From NCBI GenBank assembly GCA_030704615.1, contig CM060733.1, forward strand, positions 14,262,001 to 14,322,000: DNA of 60,000 nt, given 5' to 3'. Positions 1 to 11,923 of the stretch are shown here, in pieces. This DNA is from Takakia lepidozioides. Taxonomy: Eukaryota; Streptophyta; Takakiopsida; Takakiales; Takakiaceae. Position 1 is the stretch's first letter. Each line of letters begins with the position of its first letter. Under the pieces are notes generated by a model. That model saw only the letters and a list, made by a program, of their open reading frames with translations, made no database searches and was not told the DNA's origin. Position numbers and translations under genes: made by a program.

Positions 1-165
1 GCAACCACCAGCTCTGGGAGCAATTCAGGTCAACAGCGTCCTGGTGGCGGACAGACACTTACTAACTCTTGCTTTCATCCATCAGAAACAGCATGCGCTT
101 ACAGTGGCTGACAACAAAGATAAAATAAACATAAAGAAGATATCAGGGCTTAGAGAGACCGGGAC

Positions 166-1347
166 CTGGATGGCAAAAGTCAAGGATGATGCCTTGAAAA
201 AGGGCTCCAGCTTCTGCCCAATGCGCTTGGCAGTTAACCACAAGTCAGAAGCCTCCTCTGAAGTAAGGTCAAGGAATCGCGGTACCAGTCTCCGAGAAGC
301 CACCAGCACATGTTTGGTGTCTAAGTCAAGGCATCATACTCTGTCATACTCCCTCCTAACTTTTTCCAACATCATAAACTCACCTTTTGCTACTTCTCTC
401 TTAGCATCCTTTCACAAACCAATCATACTGTTCTTTGTTCCCTTATGGTTGCTGGACCTCCCCTGATAGATTTTGATCATGGATCAATCGGCATGCAGGT
501 AGTCCTGCGCATGTAGCCGCATGCTTTCAAAGCCTGCAATTACAATAGTGAGAGTTCTAAGTGGTCTATAAACACCCCCAATGTATGCATTGTGATGCAC
601 TGGCAAGTTCACTACAGATCCAGCTTGAAATTCAACTCTCCTTCCTGCCCAAAGAGAGTAATTGAACGACATGGCCTGTCGAGATTGTCTTCACTACCTC
701 AGGAGATGCAGGGGCTGTTTCCCCAGCATATGCTGAAGTCTGTGCTCTATTCAGAGAACCTCTTAGATCATGCATCATTATTACTGCATCTGGGTAGAAA
801 GCCAGCACAGAGAAGCTGGGTCCTCCAAATACCCACATGCATGAACATGGAGGGGATATGACCTGCACCACATGCACACACACACACAAAGAGGAGAACA
901 AGTGTTCAGCTGTGCCGGTCTGACATCAAAACAAACAAGAATTTATCACCAACTTATAATGCACTTTGACAACCATTGAAAGTGTTCAACAGTGCCAGTG
1001 CCACATCCTGTCAGTGGTTTCATCAGTGTGGACCACTATCATCGCTCTCTATGCATCTCCAAATGTCGTTGGAAAGAACTCCATGAATGATCATACACTT
1101 GAAGCAGGGAAAATCGCAACAATCAATAAACAAAGTTTACAGAGGGCCCCCATATACAAAAGAGAAACAACGGGAGCAACAGCCGAGAGAGAGCCTACTG
1201 GAGAGGAAGGAATAAAAGCTAGGGTTCTGACAACTTACCAGGAACAACCGGACGTAAATTGACGAACGCATATGAATGTGGCGTGACTACAAACACCTCA
1301 CTCGCATCTATCTTATACGATCCAAAGTAGAATGTCTCTTTTTCCAT
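166..1347 (-). CDS. FHIT: FHIT-type bis(5'-adenosyl)-triphosphatase, first two exons (gene runs off the left edge)
   Basis: HIT-superfamily hydrolase that cleaves diadenosine polyphosphates (Ap3A/Ap4A) in the cytosol or nucleus. Exon 1 is 1239-1347, starting at the ATG whose complement is 1345-1347, and encodes the FHIT-type start FYFGSYKIDASEVF and VNLRPVVP. Exon 2 is 166-320 and encodes TKHVLVASRRLVPRF followed by LTSEEASDLW and ASSLTFAIQ. The donor after 1239 (phase 1), the acceptor before 320 and the donor after 166 (phase 0) join into 88 uninterrupted codons, which supports a working gene. The catalytic HxHxH histidine triad belongs to the next exon, beyond position 1, so activity cannot be judged here. 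The intron 321-1238 holds nothing recognisable. The call rests on strong resemblance to plant FHIT N-termini; HINT-type HIT proteins lack this LRP-VP/VPRF layout. Confidence 0.88.
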
Positions 1348-2329
1348 CTGCCAACAAAACCGTATGTCTCTTTAGCAATCCAGCTGGGAAAGGAATCATG
1401 CCTCTCTGAACGCTGAGCAGGTTTAAATCGGACAGCAACCAATTGAAGAAATATACCATTGGAAAGCCTAGTAAGAGTTGAACCATGTAACATTCACCGC
1501 CAGCCATTGCTCAGATGCCAAAATTTGCAGCAATCTACCCTACAAGGTGGTGGCTGGCAAGACTCGAAAGGAGTTGCATTCTTTCGAAATCTAGGGTATG
1601 TTTCCTAAAGCACGTACCTTTGAAGACACCTCTAGCGAGCAGTCGATAGTGCTCATTCTCAAGTTCCTGCTTGCTCTCGCCGCACGGAATCCACGCTGAT
1701 CGCCGGTGCCACTGGAAAATCTTGTGGGAGACTCGTAACCCAGCCAAGAATCTAGAAAATATGAATAGAACAGTAAATGACTACGGATCCTCACACTGTG
1801 AAATGCTCCCGAGCAGTCTATCTGGGATCATTTCACAACGTAGGAAGTGGGGAGAATTTCAACTGATTGTCATAGGAACGCTCTTTCTAGACCAACAAGT
1901 ACCCTTCTTTAACCCTCCAACCACAGAAGGATGTCCAAGTCCCAGCAACCAACGATGTCATCTTTCTACAGAGAAACTCCATAGCAAACAAACCCAGAAG
2001 CCCTCAATATCCCAACTGAGGCAACTGCAGATGTACCTGGTGACAATGCAGCCCTCAGCGTCAGACCTCGACACACCCAGGAGCAAATCTTTTGAGGGCG
2101 AGGCGACGGTGATCCTTCACAGCGAGCTGACAAACAGCGTACTGAAGGTGGGCATCCGCAATTTGCAAGCCTTGCCAAGAACCCACAACTCGCAAACATG
2201 TCATACGCATCAAGACTCGAGAAACAACAGATCGCGCGACTGCATAGGTATACGTATACATATGTGTACATGAATTGAATACGTATTCGTTAATTATAAT
2301 ATACCTGTGTCTCATGGATACGAAGCAGA
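1348..2329. other. Intergenic region between divergent FHIT and panC fragment
   Basis: No coding region is supported. Open stretches exist on both strands here (for example 1671-2273 plus) but show no family motif and no coherent splice pattern. The region would contain the FHIT 5' leader and promoter. A short alternating purine-pyrimidine stretch lies near 2245-2275. Confidence 0.5.
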
Positions 2330-2562
2330 ATGGAGGTGATCAGAGACAAGGAAAAGATGCGAGACTGGACACGCGCACAAAGAAAGGCAGGGGGCCGTAT
2401 AGCTCTATGTCTTCATGCGGGTCACTTGTCGCTGATCAGTGAGGCTAAGCTGCATGCCACAAAGGTGGTGGTGTCAGTGTACGTGAATCCCACCCAGTTT
2501 GCGCCGGCAAGGACCTTTCCACTTATCCCCGTGATTTTGAGGGCGACTTACTCAAGCTCCAG
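2330..2562 (+). pseudogene. panC: Pantothenate synthetase (panC) first exon, broken
   Basis: The intact enzyme joins pantoate and beta-alanine using ATP, in the vitamin B5/CoA pathway. The reading frame starts [13 protein letters not shown], as in plant and bacterial pantothenate synthetases, and continues with [10 protein letters not shown] and [14 protein letters not shown]. Two lesions are visible. Around 2407-2411 the codons that should encode the PTMG ATP-binding motif (between IAL and LHAGHLSL) are missing. At about 2505 one base is lost, after which the family sequence [14 protein letters not shown] continues in another frame until a donor-like AG|GTGTGT at 2562. No later panC exon could be found in the next 800 bases. 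It is therefore a truncated, frameshifted copy without the nucleotide-binding motif. A sequencing error could explain the single-base loss but not the missing motif. Confidence 0.82.
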
Positions 2563-3343
2563 GTGTGTATTCTGCTTGTGTGAATGTGCATCCCAGTCAC
2601 TCTCACACACACATTTACCAGGCCTGCTTTGGTCCAATTTTCCGAGCCTCTTGCCACTTACCTGGTGGCAAATATATAAAATTGTCCAGTGCTTTTCGTA
2701 TCCTGGTCAATGGAAACCCGAGAAGCATGCCCACCAGAAAGCTGCCTACCGTTACTTTGGATGCTGTCCATGCGGACATAGTGTACCTTGACCTGCCCCA
2801 GCAAGAGGGTTATTGCAGTCAGAAGAGAGAGCGGTCTCTGTAGTATTCTCAAGAGACAGCAACCCTCAAAAGAACTTCATATGTGTGTTTGCTGATTGTG
2901 CACCAATGGTGTGTAACTGTTGCTCTTCCATGCAAAACTAATTTACATTGTTCAATTCTTCAGTTTTGTTCCACAAAATACAATCCCAATATGCAAAGAG
3001 ATGGTTGCAATAGTCTTTCTTCCTCTGGTGAAACTGTGAGGTGATCAGTTCAGTGGACAACTGCTGCTGATTCCCTCAGTCCAATACCTATGTCAGCATG
3101 AATTGCTTCATTCTCTGTCTGCTATAGCTGAAATTCAAAAAACACCAGAAATTGGTTGATACATTTGTGGTAATATGCCTCTTTTTGCCTGGAATAGTAA
3201 CACCACCATTTGGTTAGTAAAGTACAGAAGTATCCTTGATCTACATGAAGGATCATGGGCTTACTCACTTCCAAGTTAATAAGACTACAAGCAAGATGAA
3301 GGGCCCCATCACCTATAAAGTAAGTTCTCGATGTTCGAGTGAT
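2563..3343. other. Intergenic, no recognisable feature
   Basis: Possible remains of the first panC intron. Open stretches at 2565-2843 have no family resemblance. No further pantothenate synthetase motif, RNA gene or repeat was seen. Confidence 0.45.
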
Positions 3344-3396
3344 GCAGGATCGCAGGGTCAAATCTTGCACAATCGTTTGAATCGGGCGGATCCACT

Positions 3397-6173
3397 GTGA
3401 CCACTTCTTTTGAAAGAAGACCAGGAGATGGGGGCAACAAGAACTTTTCTGGTGCGAGTGGGGATGTGAGGACATTATGTAAGGCCGGACAACTGAACGA
3501 GGCACTGCACATTTTGAGCCAACAAGGCATTTTGGCAGACTCAAATGCTTACATCAGTCTCTTGCAGGAGTGCATCAAGATGAAAGGTCTAACAGAGGGA
3601 AAGCAGGTGCATGCCAACATTGTCCGAAGTGGCTTCCAGCCAAACATCTTTCTACTGAACACCCTTGTCAACATGTATGCAAAGTGCAGGAGCATGAGGG
3701 ATGCACGCGAGGTGTTTGACAAAATGGCTGAACGAGATATGTTTACTTGGAATATAATGATAGCAGGATATGCCAAGCACAGGTGCAGTAGGGAGGCTTT
3801 TGAGATCTTTGAGCAAATGCAACGGGAAGGGGTGATGCCGGACAAGGTCACATTCATTTGTGTTGTCAACGCATGTGCCAACCTAACAGCCCTGGATAAG
3901 GCCAAAGAGGTCCATGCTCACATCATCAAAGCTCAGATTGTGCCAGATATTATTCTGGAGACTGCCCTGGCTAACATGTATGCCAAATGCGGGAGCATCA
4001 AGGATGCCCGGCAAGTGTTCAATAATATGGTTCAACGAAATGTAGTCTCATGGAATGCAATGATCACAGGGTATGCTCAGCATGGGTGTGGTAGAGAGGC
4101 TTTGGAGATCTATGAGGAAATGATACAGGAAGGGGTGATGCCGGACAGGGTCACATTTATTTGCATTCTCAATGCATGTGCCAGCCTGGCAGCCCTGGAA
4201 AAGGGAAAAATGGTCCATGCTGACATCATCAAAGCTGGGATTGGACCAGATATCATTCTGGAGACTGCCTTGGCGAACATGTATGCCAAATGTGGGAGCT
4301 TGAAGACTGCACGGAAAGTGTTTGACAAAATGGCTCAAAGAGATGTGGTCTCATGGAATGCCATGGTCTCAGGATATGCCCAGCATGGGTCTGGTAAGGC
4401 TGCTTTGGAGATGTATGAGCAAATGAGATGGGAAGGGGTGAAGCCTGACAGAGTCACATGCATTTGTGCTCTCAATGCATGTGCCAGTCTGGCAGCCCTG
4501 GAAAAGGGCAAAGAGGTTCATGCTGGTATTGTTAAGGCGAGAATTCTTCCAGATATTATTCTGGAGAACGCCCTTGTTGACATGTATGCCAAATGTGGGA
4601 GTATGAATGATGCACGCCAAGTATTTAACAGTATGGCTCAGCGAAATGTGGTGTCAGGGAGTGCAATGATAGCAGGATATGCTCAACATGGGTATGGTAG
4701 GGAGGCATTTGAGATCTATGAGCAAATGATATGGGAAAGGGTGATGCCTGATAGGGTCACATTCACTTGCATTCTCAATGCCTGTGCCAGTCTGGGAGAC
4801 CTGGAAAAGGGCAAAGAGGTGCATGCTGACATCATGAAAGCTGGAATTGGGCTAGATTCCATTCTAGAGACTGCCCTACGTCTAGTGTTTGACAGTATGG
4901 CGCAAAGAGATGTGGTGTCATGGAACGCCATGACCTCAGGATTTGCACAGCATGGGTGTGGTAGCGAGGCCTTGGAGATCTATGAGCAAATGCTACAGGA
5001 AGGAGTGAGGCCCGACAGGATCACGTTCAGTTGCGTTCTCAATGCATGTGCCAGCCTTGCAGCCTTGGAAAAGGGCAAAGAGGTCCATGCTGACATCAGC
5101 AAGGTGGGCATGCAGATACCATCCTGGAGAATGCCCTTGTTGACATGTATGCGAAGTCTGGGAGCATAGCGGATGCACGTCAAGTGTTTGACAGTATGGA
5201 TGAACGAAATGTGGTGTCGTGCAGTGCGATGATAGCCGGATATGCTCAGCATGGATGTGGTAGGGATGCTCTCCAACTATTTGAAACAATGAAACAGGAC
5301 GGCTTGAAACCAAATGCTGTCACCTTTATATGTCTTCTCTCGGCATGTAGCCACGTGGGCCTAGTGGATGAGGGCTGTCACTACTTTGGGTCCATGAGTC
5401 GAGATCATGGCCTCACTCCTACTGTGGGACATTTTGGCTGTGTGGTGGACCTTCTTGGCCGTGCAGGGCGATTGGATGAGGCAGATGACTTCATTAACAA
5501 AATGCCACTTGAGCCAGGTGTGGAGGTGTGGGGGGCCTTTCTTGGTGCGTGCAGAATTCATGGTGATGTGGAGCGAGCAGAACGTGCAGCAAAATGCCTT
5601 CTCAAGCGGGATCCACAGCATGCTTTCACTTATGTGCTGCTATCGAATATTTATGCTTCAACTGGCAGGTGGGGGGATAGAAATGAGGTGATGAAACTGA
5701 TGGAAGAAAGAGGTCTCAGAACAGAGCCGGAGCGCTGCTGGATTGAGATCAACAAACGACTGCATACATTTGCTGTAGAGGAAAAACTGCATCCTCAAAT
5801 TGAGGAAATCCATGCTGAGCTGGGGAGATTGTCTTTGAGGATGAAGGAGGCTGGGTGTATGCCTGACATGCACTTTGCATGGCATGATGTGGAAGACATA
5901 GAGGAATTTTCAGTATGTCACCACAGCGAGAAGTTGGCCATTGCCTTTGGGCTCATCAGCACACCCCCTGGGGCACCTCTCCGCATCACTAAGAACCTTG
6001 GGGTGTGTGGTGACTGTCACATCACTACCAAGTTCATCTCCAAAATCATTGGGCGAACACTTGTTGTACGGGATGCCAACTGCTTTCACCACTTCCAAGA
6101 GGGGGTTTGTTCTTGTGGGGATTTCAACGTGCATGAATTTATCGCTGCAAATTTGAGGGTGGAACTTTCATGA
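3397..6173 (+). pseudogene. PLS-class pentatricopeptide protein with degenerate DYW domain (decayed copy)
   Basis: DYW-type PPR proteins bind organellar RNA one base per repeat and edit C to U. About six PLS triplets follow one another at 303-bp spacing (MYAKCGSIKDARQVF, VVSWNAMITGYAQHG, VTFICILNACASLAALEKG), then E/E+ motifs and a DYW-like domain with HSEK, CGDC and CSCGD. Four defects are visible: the codon aligning with the start of the sister gene at 41468-44089 is GTG (3397), with a stop upstream and no ATG before the first repeat; about 39 bp is missing in frame near 4880, removing VDMYAKCGSIKDA; about 4 bp is lost near 5115, shifting the frame so that the C-terminal half (5145-6173) reads in another frame; and the terminal DYW is replaced by DFN with an 18-residue run-on. 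Zinc-binding residues of the deaminase remain. A spliced upstream start or tiny intron could rescue part of it, but decay is simpler. Confidence 0.85.
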
Positions 6174-6646
6174 TCTAGGACTGTATTTGCAAGCAAGAAA
6201 TTTATTTCAAAAAAATGATTCATGCCATTCAATGAGACAGTACTATACCTCCTGTTGGCGGCCGAGGAGACTTTAGTAGGATCATTGAAAAGTAGTCGGG
6301 AAGTTATGGAAAGCCTTGTTTCAGAGCAGCACAAGTAAGAAAAGTTGTGTAGAAAACTTGCTATGGGGCTGGGAAGTCCTGCCCTGAAAATCCTGCAAGA
6401 ATGGGGTTGTCAAGAGGTTAGCAAATACTAGGTTTTTGAAAGTGATTCTGTTTCCCATCCAGTACCTTGTTACCAGCAACTTTGCTCCAACTTGCAGTCA
6501 AGACGAGTCGGCATTTACTTTGCCTTCAAAGATCTCATAGGTAAGACTTGGTGTATTTTGGGGAGGGGGGGGGCATTTGATACAGTAATTTCTCCCTTTT
6601 CCTTTATGGCGTTGCTTGCCTACTAAACTAATAACACATGTTTCAC
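6174..6646. other. Intergenic, no gene seen
   Basis: Non-coding in all frames as far as can be judged. A G-run lies near 6560. It separates the PPR pseudogene from the hairpin. Confidence 0.4.
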
Positions 6647-6872
6647 CCAAATGAAAACACGAGTACACACTAAATAGATGCCTTGATTGCCTCCACTTTA
6701 CATGTACATCGTACCACATGGATAGAAGGTTGATATGGGCTACTTTTACAGGGCTGGTTTAGGTAATGTATCATGCTAGTTTGGGGCAGAGGTGTAGAAG
6801 ATGTGTACGATGTACATGTAAAGTGGAGGCAATCAAGGCATCTGTTTGGTGTGTACTCGTGTTTTCCTTTGG
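6647..6872 (+). repeat. Long near-perfect hairpin (68-bp arms, about 90-nt loop)
   Basis: The left arm 6647-6714 and the right arm 6805-6872 are reverse complements. They contain the shared core TTGATTGCCTCCACTTTACA and differ at only about three positions. Two of the differences (T on the left against G on the right) would be G-U wobble pairs if the plus strand were transcribed. There is no open frame across it. The structure fits a young MIRNA or siRNA foldback, or a small MITE. No clear target-site duplication is present at the ends. Confidence 0.75.
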
Positions 6873-7020
6873 TCCTCTGTTAAATAAGCTCTCAAGATGG
6901 GTCTCCGCAGAACAGCTAATGGTACTAGTTGCCTAGCTTTAGTGAAAGATAGCTGCAGTTGTGTGATATATCCTTGGTAATCTGCCTGTCTCTAATGTGC
7001 TTATGATATTGCAATCGCAG

Positions 7021-8467
7021 GAGAGCAGTCAGTGGGCAGACCATCGTTCAATGTCCCTGCACAGCATCAACGGATCGCTGCCTAGATACTATGAGGATGA
7101 GGAGGGGATTGTGGGGCGAGTGAGGGTGATATGGTTGATGAGGAGGAGAGATGGGGGACCGGCAGCCATAGAAGTGACCCCTTTATGGTTTGCAATGGAC
7201 TTGACCATGCCGACTCCCAGGGTTTTACCAAAATCAATATTAGGCTGAGGTAAGACTAATGTCTAGTGAGTTTCCATTGGAAATGTTGATGTGATGGTTT
7301 GGTACTGAATTCTATTGTACCTTGATGCTCCCTCATGTCTTGCTGTCTTCAGTCGGTAAATAGCCCTCAATCACCCTATAGTGAAATCAAGGCACCAGTA
7401 AGCCCTTTAACAAGCCAGGAAATGAATCACTCTCCCCCTTTCTCTGAATTGAAGTTTTATGGTTGTGGTGGAGTTTGGTTGTTTGGGGCCTTACTCCTTT
7501 TGTTTTTCTCTGCAGTAGCTCTCTGAGCTTCGTATGGAAGTTACAAAATTTCTTTTGTATTTCTTTCTTTCTCTCTCTCTGTCTCTCTCTGGTTTTACTG
7601 TGTTGTTCTATTTGCTTGGCCCAATCGGGTGAACAAGATCTATTTCTATTTTTTGCTTGTGTTAATATGCTTGAACTAGGAGGTCTTGAATTGAAAGATT
7701 CAATTCCAAGAGAATTTGGTGGTCAAACATACCGGATTTGATGAATGTCAGAGGCATTAGTGCTTAAAGGAGGGGAAATGGTGCCATCCAGAGCCAGTTT
7801 GATGGTGCCTCTTTTGCCTATGAGGCTAATGCATATGGAGGACGGCTCTTCTTTTTTCGATCATTACAGCTTGACGGAGCTTGGTGTGTAACCTTGTTTA
7901 GGAACTTGAAACTCACACTGACATTTTATCCCATGTAACAAATGTTATATCTGGCCAATCTAGATATTCTGTTATAAATTCCACTCTTTATGGTTTTGTG
8001 TTTGAGGAAGAAGGCAGGAGTTTTTGTGCCCATTCAAGTCATGTGTGATCTCTAGGTGAAGAAGCAACAGGAAAGGTTTTCCTTTTTACTGGATCTTACT
8101 GTATTCACATCTATTTGTCTTCTCTTCTCATCGGATATCTCAAAATACATGTTCACACGTGTACTCTGGATTTCTTTGGCAGATATCTTATCAACTGGCT
8201 AATCAATGGGCTTCTGAAGCTGCGACATCCTGCACAGATGGACTCTCACGGGGTGCATCTTGTCCATATTTATGGTCCTCGAGTGAAGTTTGACCGAGGC
8301 GCATCAGTAGCCTTCAATCTTTTGACTGGAAAGGGGCACTTTTGCAACCAGGCATAGTGCAATGCTTAGATGACCGAAACAACATCTCTCTGGGCTTGGG
8401 CACGCTCTGCAGTATTGTCTTCCCCGAGGGCTCTACCGACTTGCCGGTAGTGATGTTATCTCTCTGA
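7021..8467 (+). pseudogene. Molybdenum-cofactor-sulfurase-like protein, 3' exons, broken
   Basis: Matches the C-terminal part of the plant class-V aminotransferase-like family related to MoCo sulfurase, which is PLP-dependent and of unknown substrate. Exon 7021-7249 ends in CNGLDHADSQGFTKINIRLR at a G|GTAAG donor. Exon 8183-8467 starts after a TTTGGCAG acceptor with RYLINWLINGLLKLRHP, then VHLVHIYGPRVKFDRG and, in a shifted frame, FDWKGALLQPG and DRNNISLGLGTLC. The exons join in phase across the intron (AG|A for Arg). The first exon has in-frame stops near 7082 and at least one frameshift (the YYEDEEG part reads in another frame), and one base is missing at about 8315 before FDWKG. The catalytic-lysine part of the gene is absent upstream. 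It is a truncated, dead copy. Confidence 0.8.
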
Positions 8468-9480
8468 GCATGCTCTAAATGTTTCAGTTGTGGGAATGTA
8501 TCATCATGAGATCCATACAAAAATATATGTTGAGAGGACGTGGGCAGGAGCTGGCGTAATACACACGCAGACATACATATATAAATGTATGCGGAGAGAG
8601 GGAGAGAGAGAGACATTATAAGGACGATACAGGGCCCTAAGGGCCTATGCATAGAGAGAAAGAGAAGAAATCTAGAAAGTCCACGCAATAGAGAGGTCGG
8701 CCGGTGGTACATGAGGGATGAGGGAGAAGGGTTATCAATTTTTGTTGTTCTGAAGATCAGGGTAGCCCTTGTTTTTGAGAGATGCACCCATTTGATGCTT
8801 AATATAGCCCTGTATATTGACCCCACTGGCTGGTTTGGTTGAAACAAGGGGAGGGGCTTGGGATGGTCTGTTTCTCTCAATGTGAAAGACATATCGTCCT
8901 CATGAGGTTTTTAGTTACTAGGGGAGAGAGAAAACGAAAAAGAGAAATGTATTACGTCAGAGTTCAAGGGTCTACGGGGGAGATTATGATATGTACATCA
9001 GACTATGCTGGCTGCTAGTACGTTTGGGTGTCGATGCAATTAAACCTGGGAGTTCTTCCTTACCCTTTGAGTTATATTATCAACTACTGTGTGGCCATAT
9101 ATCCTGTGCTTGCTTTCAAAGGAGCACAGAAGGGGAGGGGACATAATGCTTTCAGAAGTCCATAGCTCAAGCACAGTTTGAGCATTTTTAAATATGACCA
9201 TTGGTGCATCTATTGTGACAATCTGGAACCATCCACCTTTTAACATGCATTAGAGAATTTTTAGAAAAATATGGAGAGTACCATGGATGGACATCAATTG
9301 GCCAGATTTTGGTCCACCCAACCTGGTATTCATTCCACAACTATAATTGTCTGTTTTCGGTGTTGGGCTTAGAGATAATTTTATTTTTGAATGCTTGACA
9401 CTCTATACAATTTATCACGCCTTTGATTATAAAAAATAAAAAATAAAAATTATCTCAAGTATACACATGAGTAAAATCTA
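8468..9480. other. Intergenic with GA-rich simple sequence
   Basis: GA-rich low-complexity DNA at about 8590-8700 and 8925-8945, and an A-rich stretch at 9430-9450. The open stretch 8314-8892 on the minus strand overlaps the MoCo-sulfurase-like exon and is a shadow. No gene is supported. Confidence 0.45.
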
Positions 9481-9711
9481 GAAATCAAATAGTGGATTTC
9501 TTGTCTCCTGGTTATTCTCCCGCCATGGCTTCCCTATGCTTCGAATTGAACCACCTCCTTTCTTTGGCCCTGGCTGGGTTTTACTCCTGTCTCCCAAGCT
9601 GTCTCCCATTAATTCACACAAAATGGCCTCCTCAAGCTCCTACAGCCCCACTCCCCCCCTCCACACACCCTCTCATAGCCTTCCGCTCTTTTTTCATCAT
9701 CTCCCTCCCCC

Positions 9712-11923
9712 TTGCGATCTCTTCCCTGGCGCCCTGATCTCGGAATCTCCCCCTCGCTGCTTCGCAATTTGGCGATGGCTTCTTTTATTTCGGCAGTCCC
9801 CCATCATCAACGCCGGGAACACAACAACCGTCGTGAACCCAGGCGTGACTCCAGAATCAGGAATGGAGGTTCAGCAAGGAGACAAGGCAATGATGGTCCT
9901 GGGGTTCTTGGACCCAGACCAGCGCCTGCTCATGAGGCCCCTCCCATGCAAATGTGGAGTGAAGCTACGGGGTCTGTTGATGAAAACCAACCCATCCTGG
10001 CCCTAGACATGGATTTGATTAAGGAGCATTCTCTACAGCTGAAGGAACAAGGTATTCTAGTGCATTTTCCTGGGAGAGCGAGAGATCGACATTGGGCTAG
10101 AAAATGGGCCCATGAGCATCTCGGGGGTGCTGGCGGTCTCACCCACCACTTCTGCATTCCTCTGGGGCGAGGATTTTACTCCATCATGTTTGGCTCGGCG
10201 AAGCTTGCAGAGAGAGCGCTCAAATTTAATACTGCTAGATCCAGATATTGTGTTAACATCTTCCCTTGGTCCCCGGACTGGGGGCACAAGGATGGAGTTA
10301 CATGTAGGCCAAGGATGATTGCACTCCCTTTCCTCGATCGGAGCGCATTTCGGGGCTTTTGTCGGTGCTATTCAACCAAACGACTTTTAGTTCAGCGACC
10401 CCCGCAATGCAGACCACGATTCCGCTACTTATGATGGGTACAGGGACAGTGGCATTCCGCGGATTGTTGTGATTATGCCGGAAAGCACCAAGCTCCCTAG
10501 CTCCATCAAGCTCCCCACTTTGGACAAAAGCTTTGTCTCTGTCATTATCAAGGAAGAGATTTTGTCAACTGTTTGCCACAGATGCCACAAGGAGGGACAT
10601 GTTCTTGCGGATTGCCCAGATGCTGCAAAATGTGCGTTCAAAATTAAGTCTGTTCTCAACCGTTACAATGGAGTAGGTGTGGGCAACAAGAATGTGCAGA
10701 TTGCGTCCTCCCCTCTGGTGCAAAAGCACTTTGGTTCTTCTCCTCGGGATCACCCACCGGCCAAACGGACTCGGGACTCTTTTTTTTGTTCCCACTCGGT
10801 GAGTCCGAGGGTTTTTCTGCTCCCAGCGAAATCGCCTCTGCCGCAAGCTCAGATCTTGTCTTCGAAGGCCTACTTCAAGTTGGGGGGTGACGCTCCTCTT
10901 AACCTCGTCTGCTTTTGCCTTTTGCAACTGAGGTCTTTCTCTGAACTCTCTCTTCCGGCAGTGGTTCCTCCAGGAGTGTCTGTCGTCGTGAAAATCCAGG
11001 TTACGCCCATCATTTTTGGTGTCCCTAACGGTACACCGTCAATTCTTTTCTCTCATGATTCTACTTTGCACAGTGCCTGGGTGACTGATGCAGATCTAGG
11101 CTCCTTCAAAGAGGGTCAAGAGATGGACCTTATCATTTCAAAAATCAAGGAGGTTTTCTCTACACACCTTCCCCTCTTCATGCTTACTGCAGAAACCGCC
11201 CTATACTTTGGAGCCTACCTCTCACTGGACGCATCATCTCAAGAGAATCATACCATTCAGGTCCTCCCTGTGATCAGACTGTCTGATGTACGCATGCAAG
11301 AGGCGGGTTTCTGTAAGATGAACTGGATCTCTCATTCTACGCTGCATGACAGCTTCAAGGCTAACTCTGATTATGTTTGGCTCTCAGCAGTTTATTCAGC
11401 TGGCAGAGAGCTTCTCCTCGCCGCGGCGAGGGCAAAATTGTACTCCACCACTATTGATCGCCCTCAAAATAGCGATGGATTGATGGTGGTCCATGTTCAA
11501 GAGGTAGACGTGCAGGAAGTGGACGATCCCTCTGTCAACTTGGCTCCAGTGGACTTGGCCATCCCCGCTCCACCCCCAGTGAGCCTTATTCCATCTTCCC
11601 CTATACTCTCCACTTTGGCTGTCTTTGATCTTCTATGGCTTGAAACCCAATATGCTTTGCCTCCCCATGGTTTTTGCCTTATGGTCACTCTTGTCCTTGT
11701 CAGCAAACAGGATTTATTCACTTTATCTATGCCTTGCTTTCTCCTCATCTGCTGGGATCCATCCCTGGATTTTGTTACTCCTCCAGGAATTGACAACACA
11801 TGTATCTTCGTATGGATTGAGAGATTGAGTTGGCCACATGGCCACATTGAGGCAACGTTGAGTGAAGTATACACTATCAAAGAGAATCTCAGAAAGGTCA
11901 TGCAAGTTTTGTGTCGGGATTAA
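9712..11923 (+). mobile_element. Retroelement-type ORF1: DUF4283-like domain plus CCHC zinc knuckle, frameshifted
   Basis: Two successive frames read as one protein. 9712-10434 contains a stretch (LALDMDLIKEHSLQL through ERALKFNTAR) laid out like the DUF4283 domain of plant LINE ORF1/gag-like proteins. The frame then moves, and 10469-11923 carries a CX2CX4HX4C knuckle: CHRCHKEGHVLADC. Such proteins coat retroelement RNA. The linking part (YDGYRDSGIPR, IVVIMPES) is open in the second frame, so at least one frameshift lies near 10380-10430. No reverse transcriptase or endonuclease follows within the window, so the element is incomplete or the ORF is an isolated relic. The downstream half (from about 10750) is Ser/Pro-rich and unrecognised. 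It could instead be a host gene derived from such an ORF, but the frameshift argues against that. Confidence 0.6.

Noticed and set aside
1671-2273. 200-codon plus-strand open frame
   Set aside because: No family motif, overlaps antisense frames of similar length, and lies between the FHIT start and the panC fragment; treated as chance.
8314-8892. 192-codon minus-strand frame
   Set aside because: Overlaps the recognised MoCo-sulfurase-like exon on the plus strand and GA-rich simple sequence.
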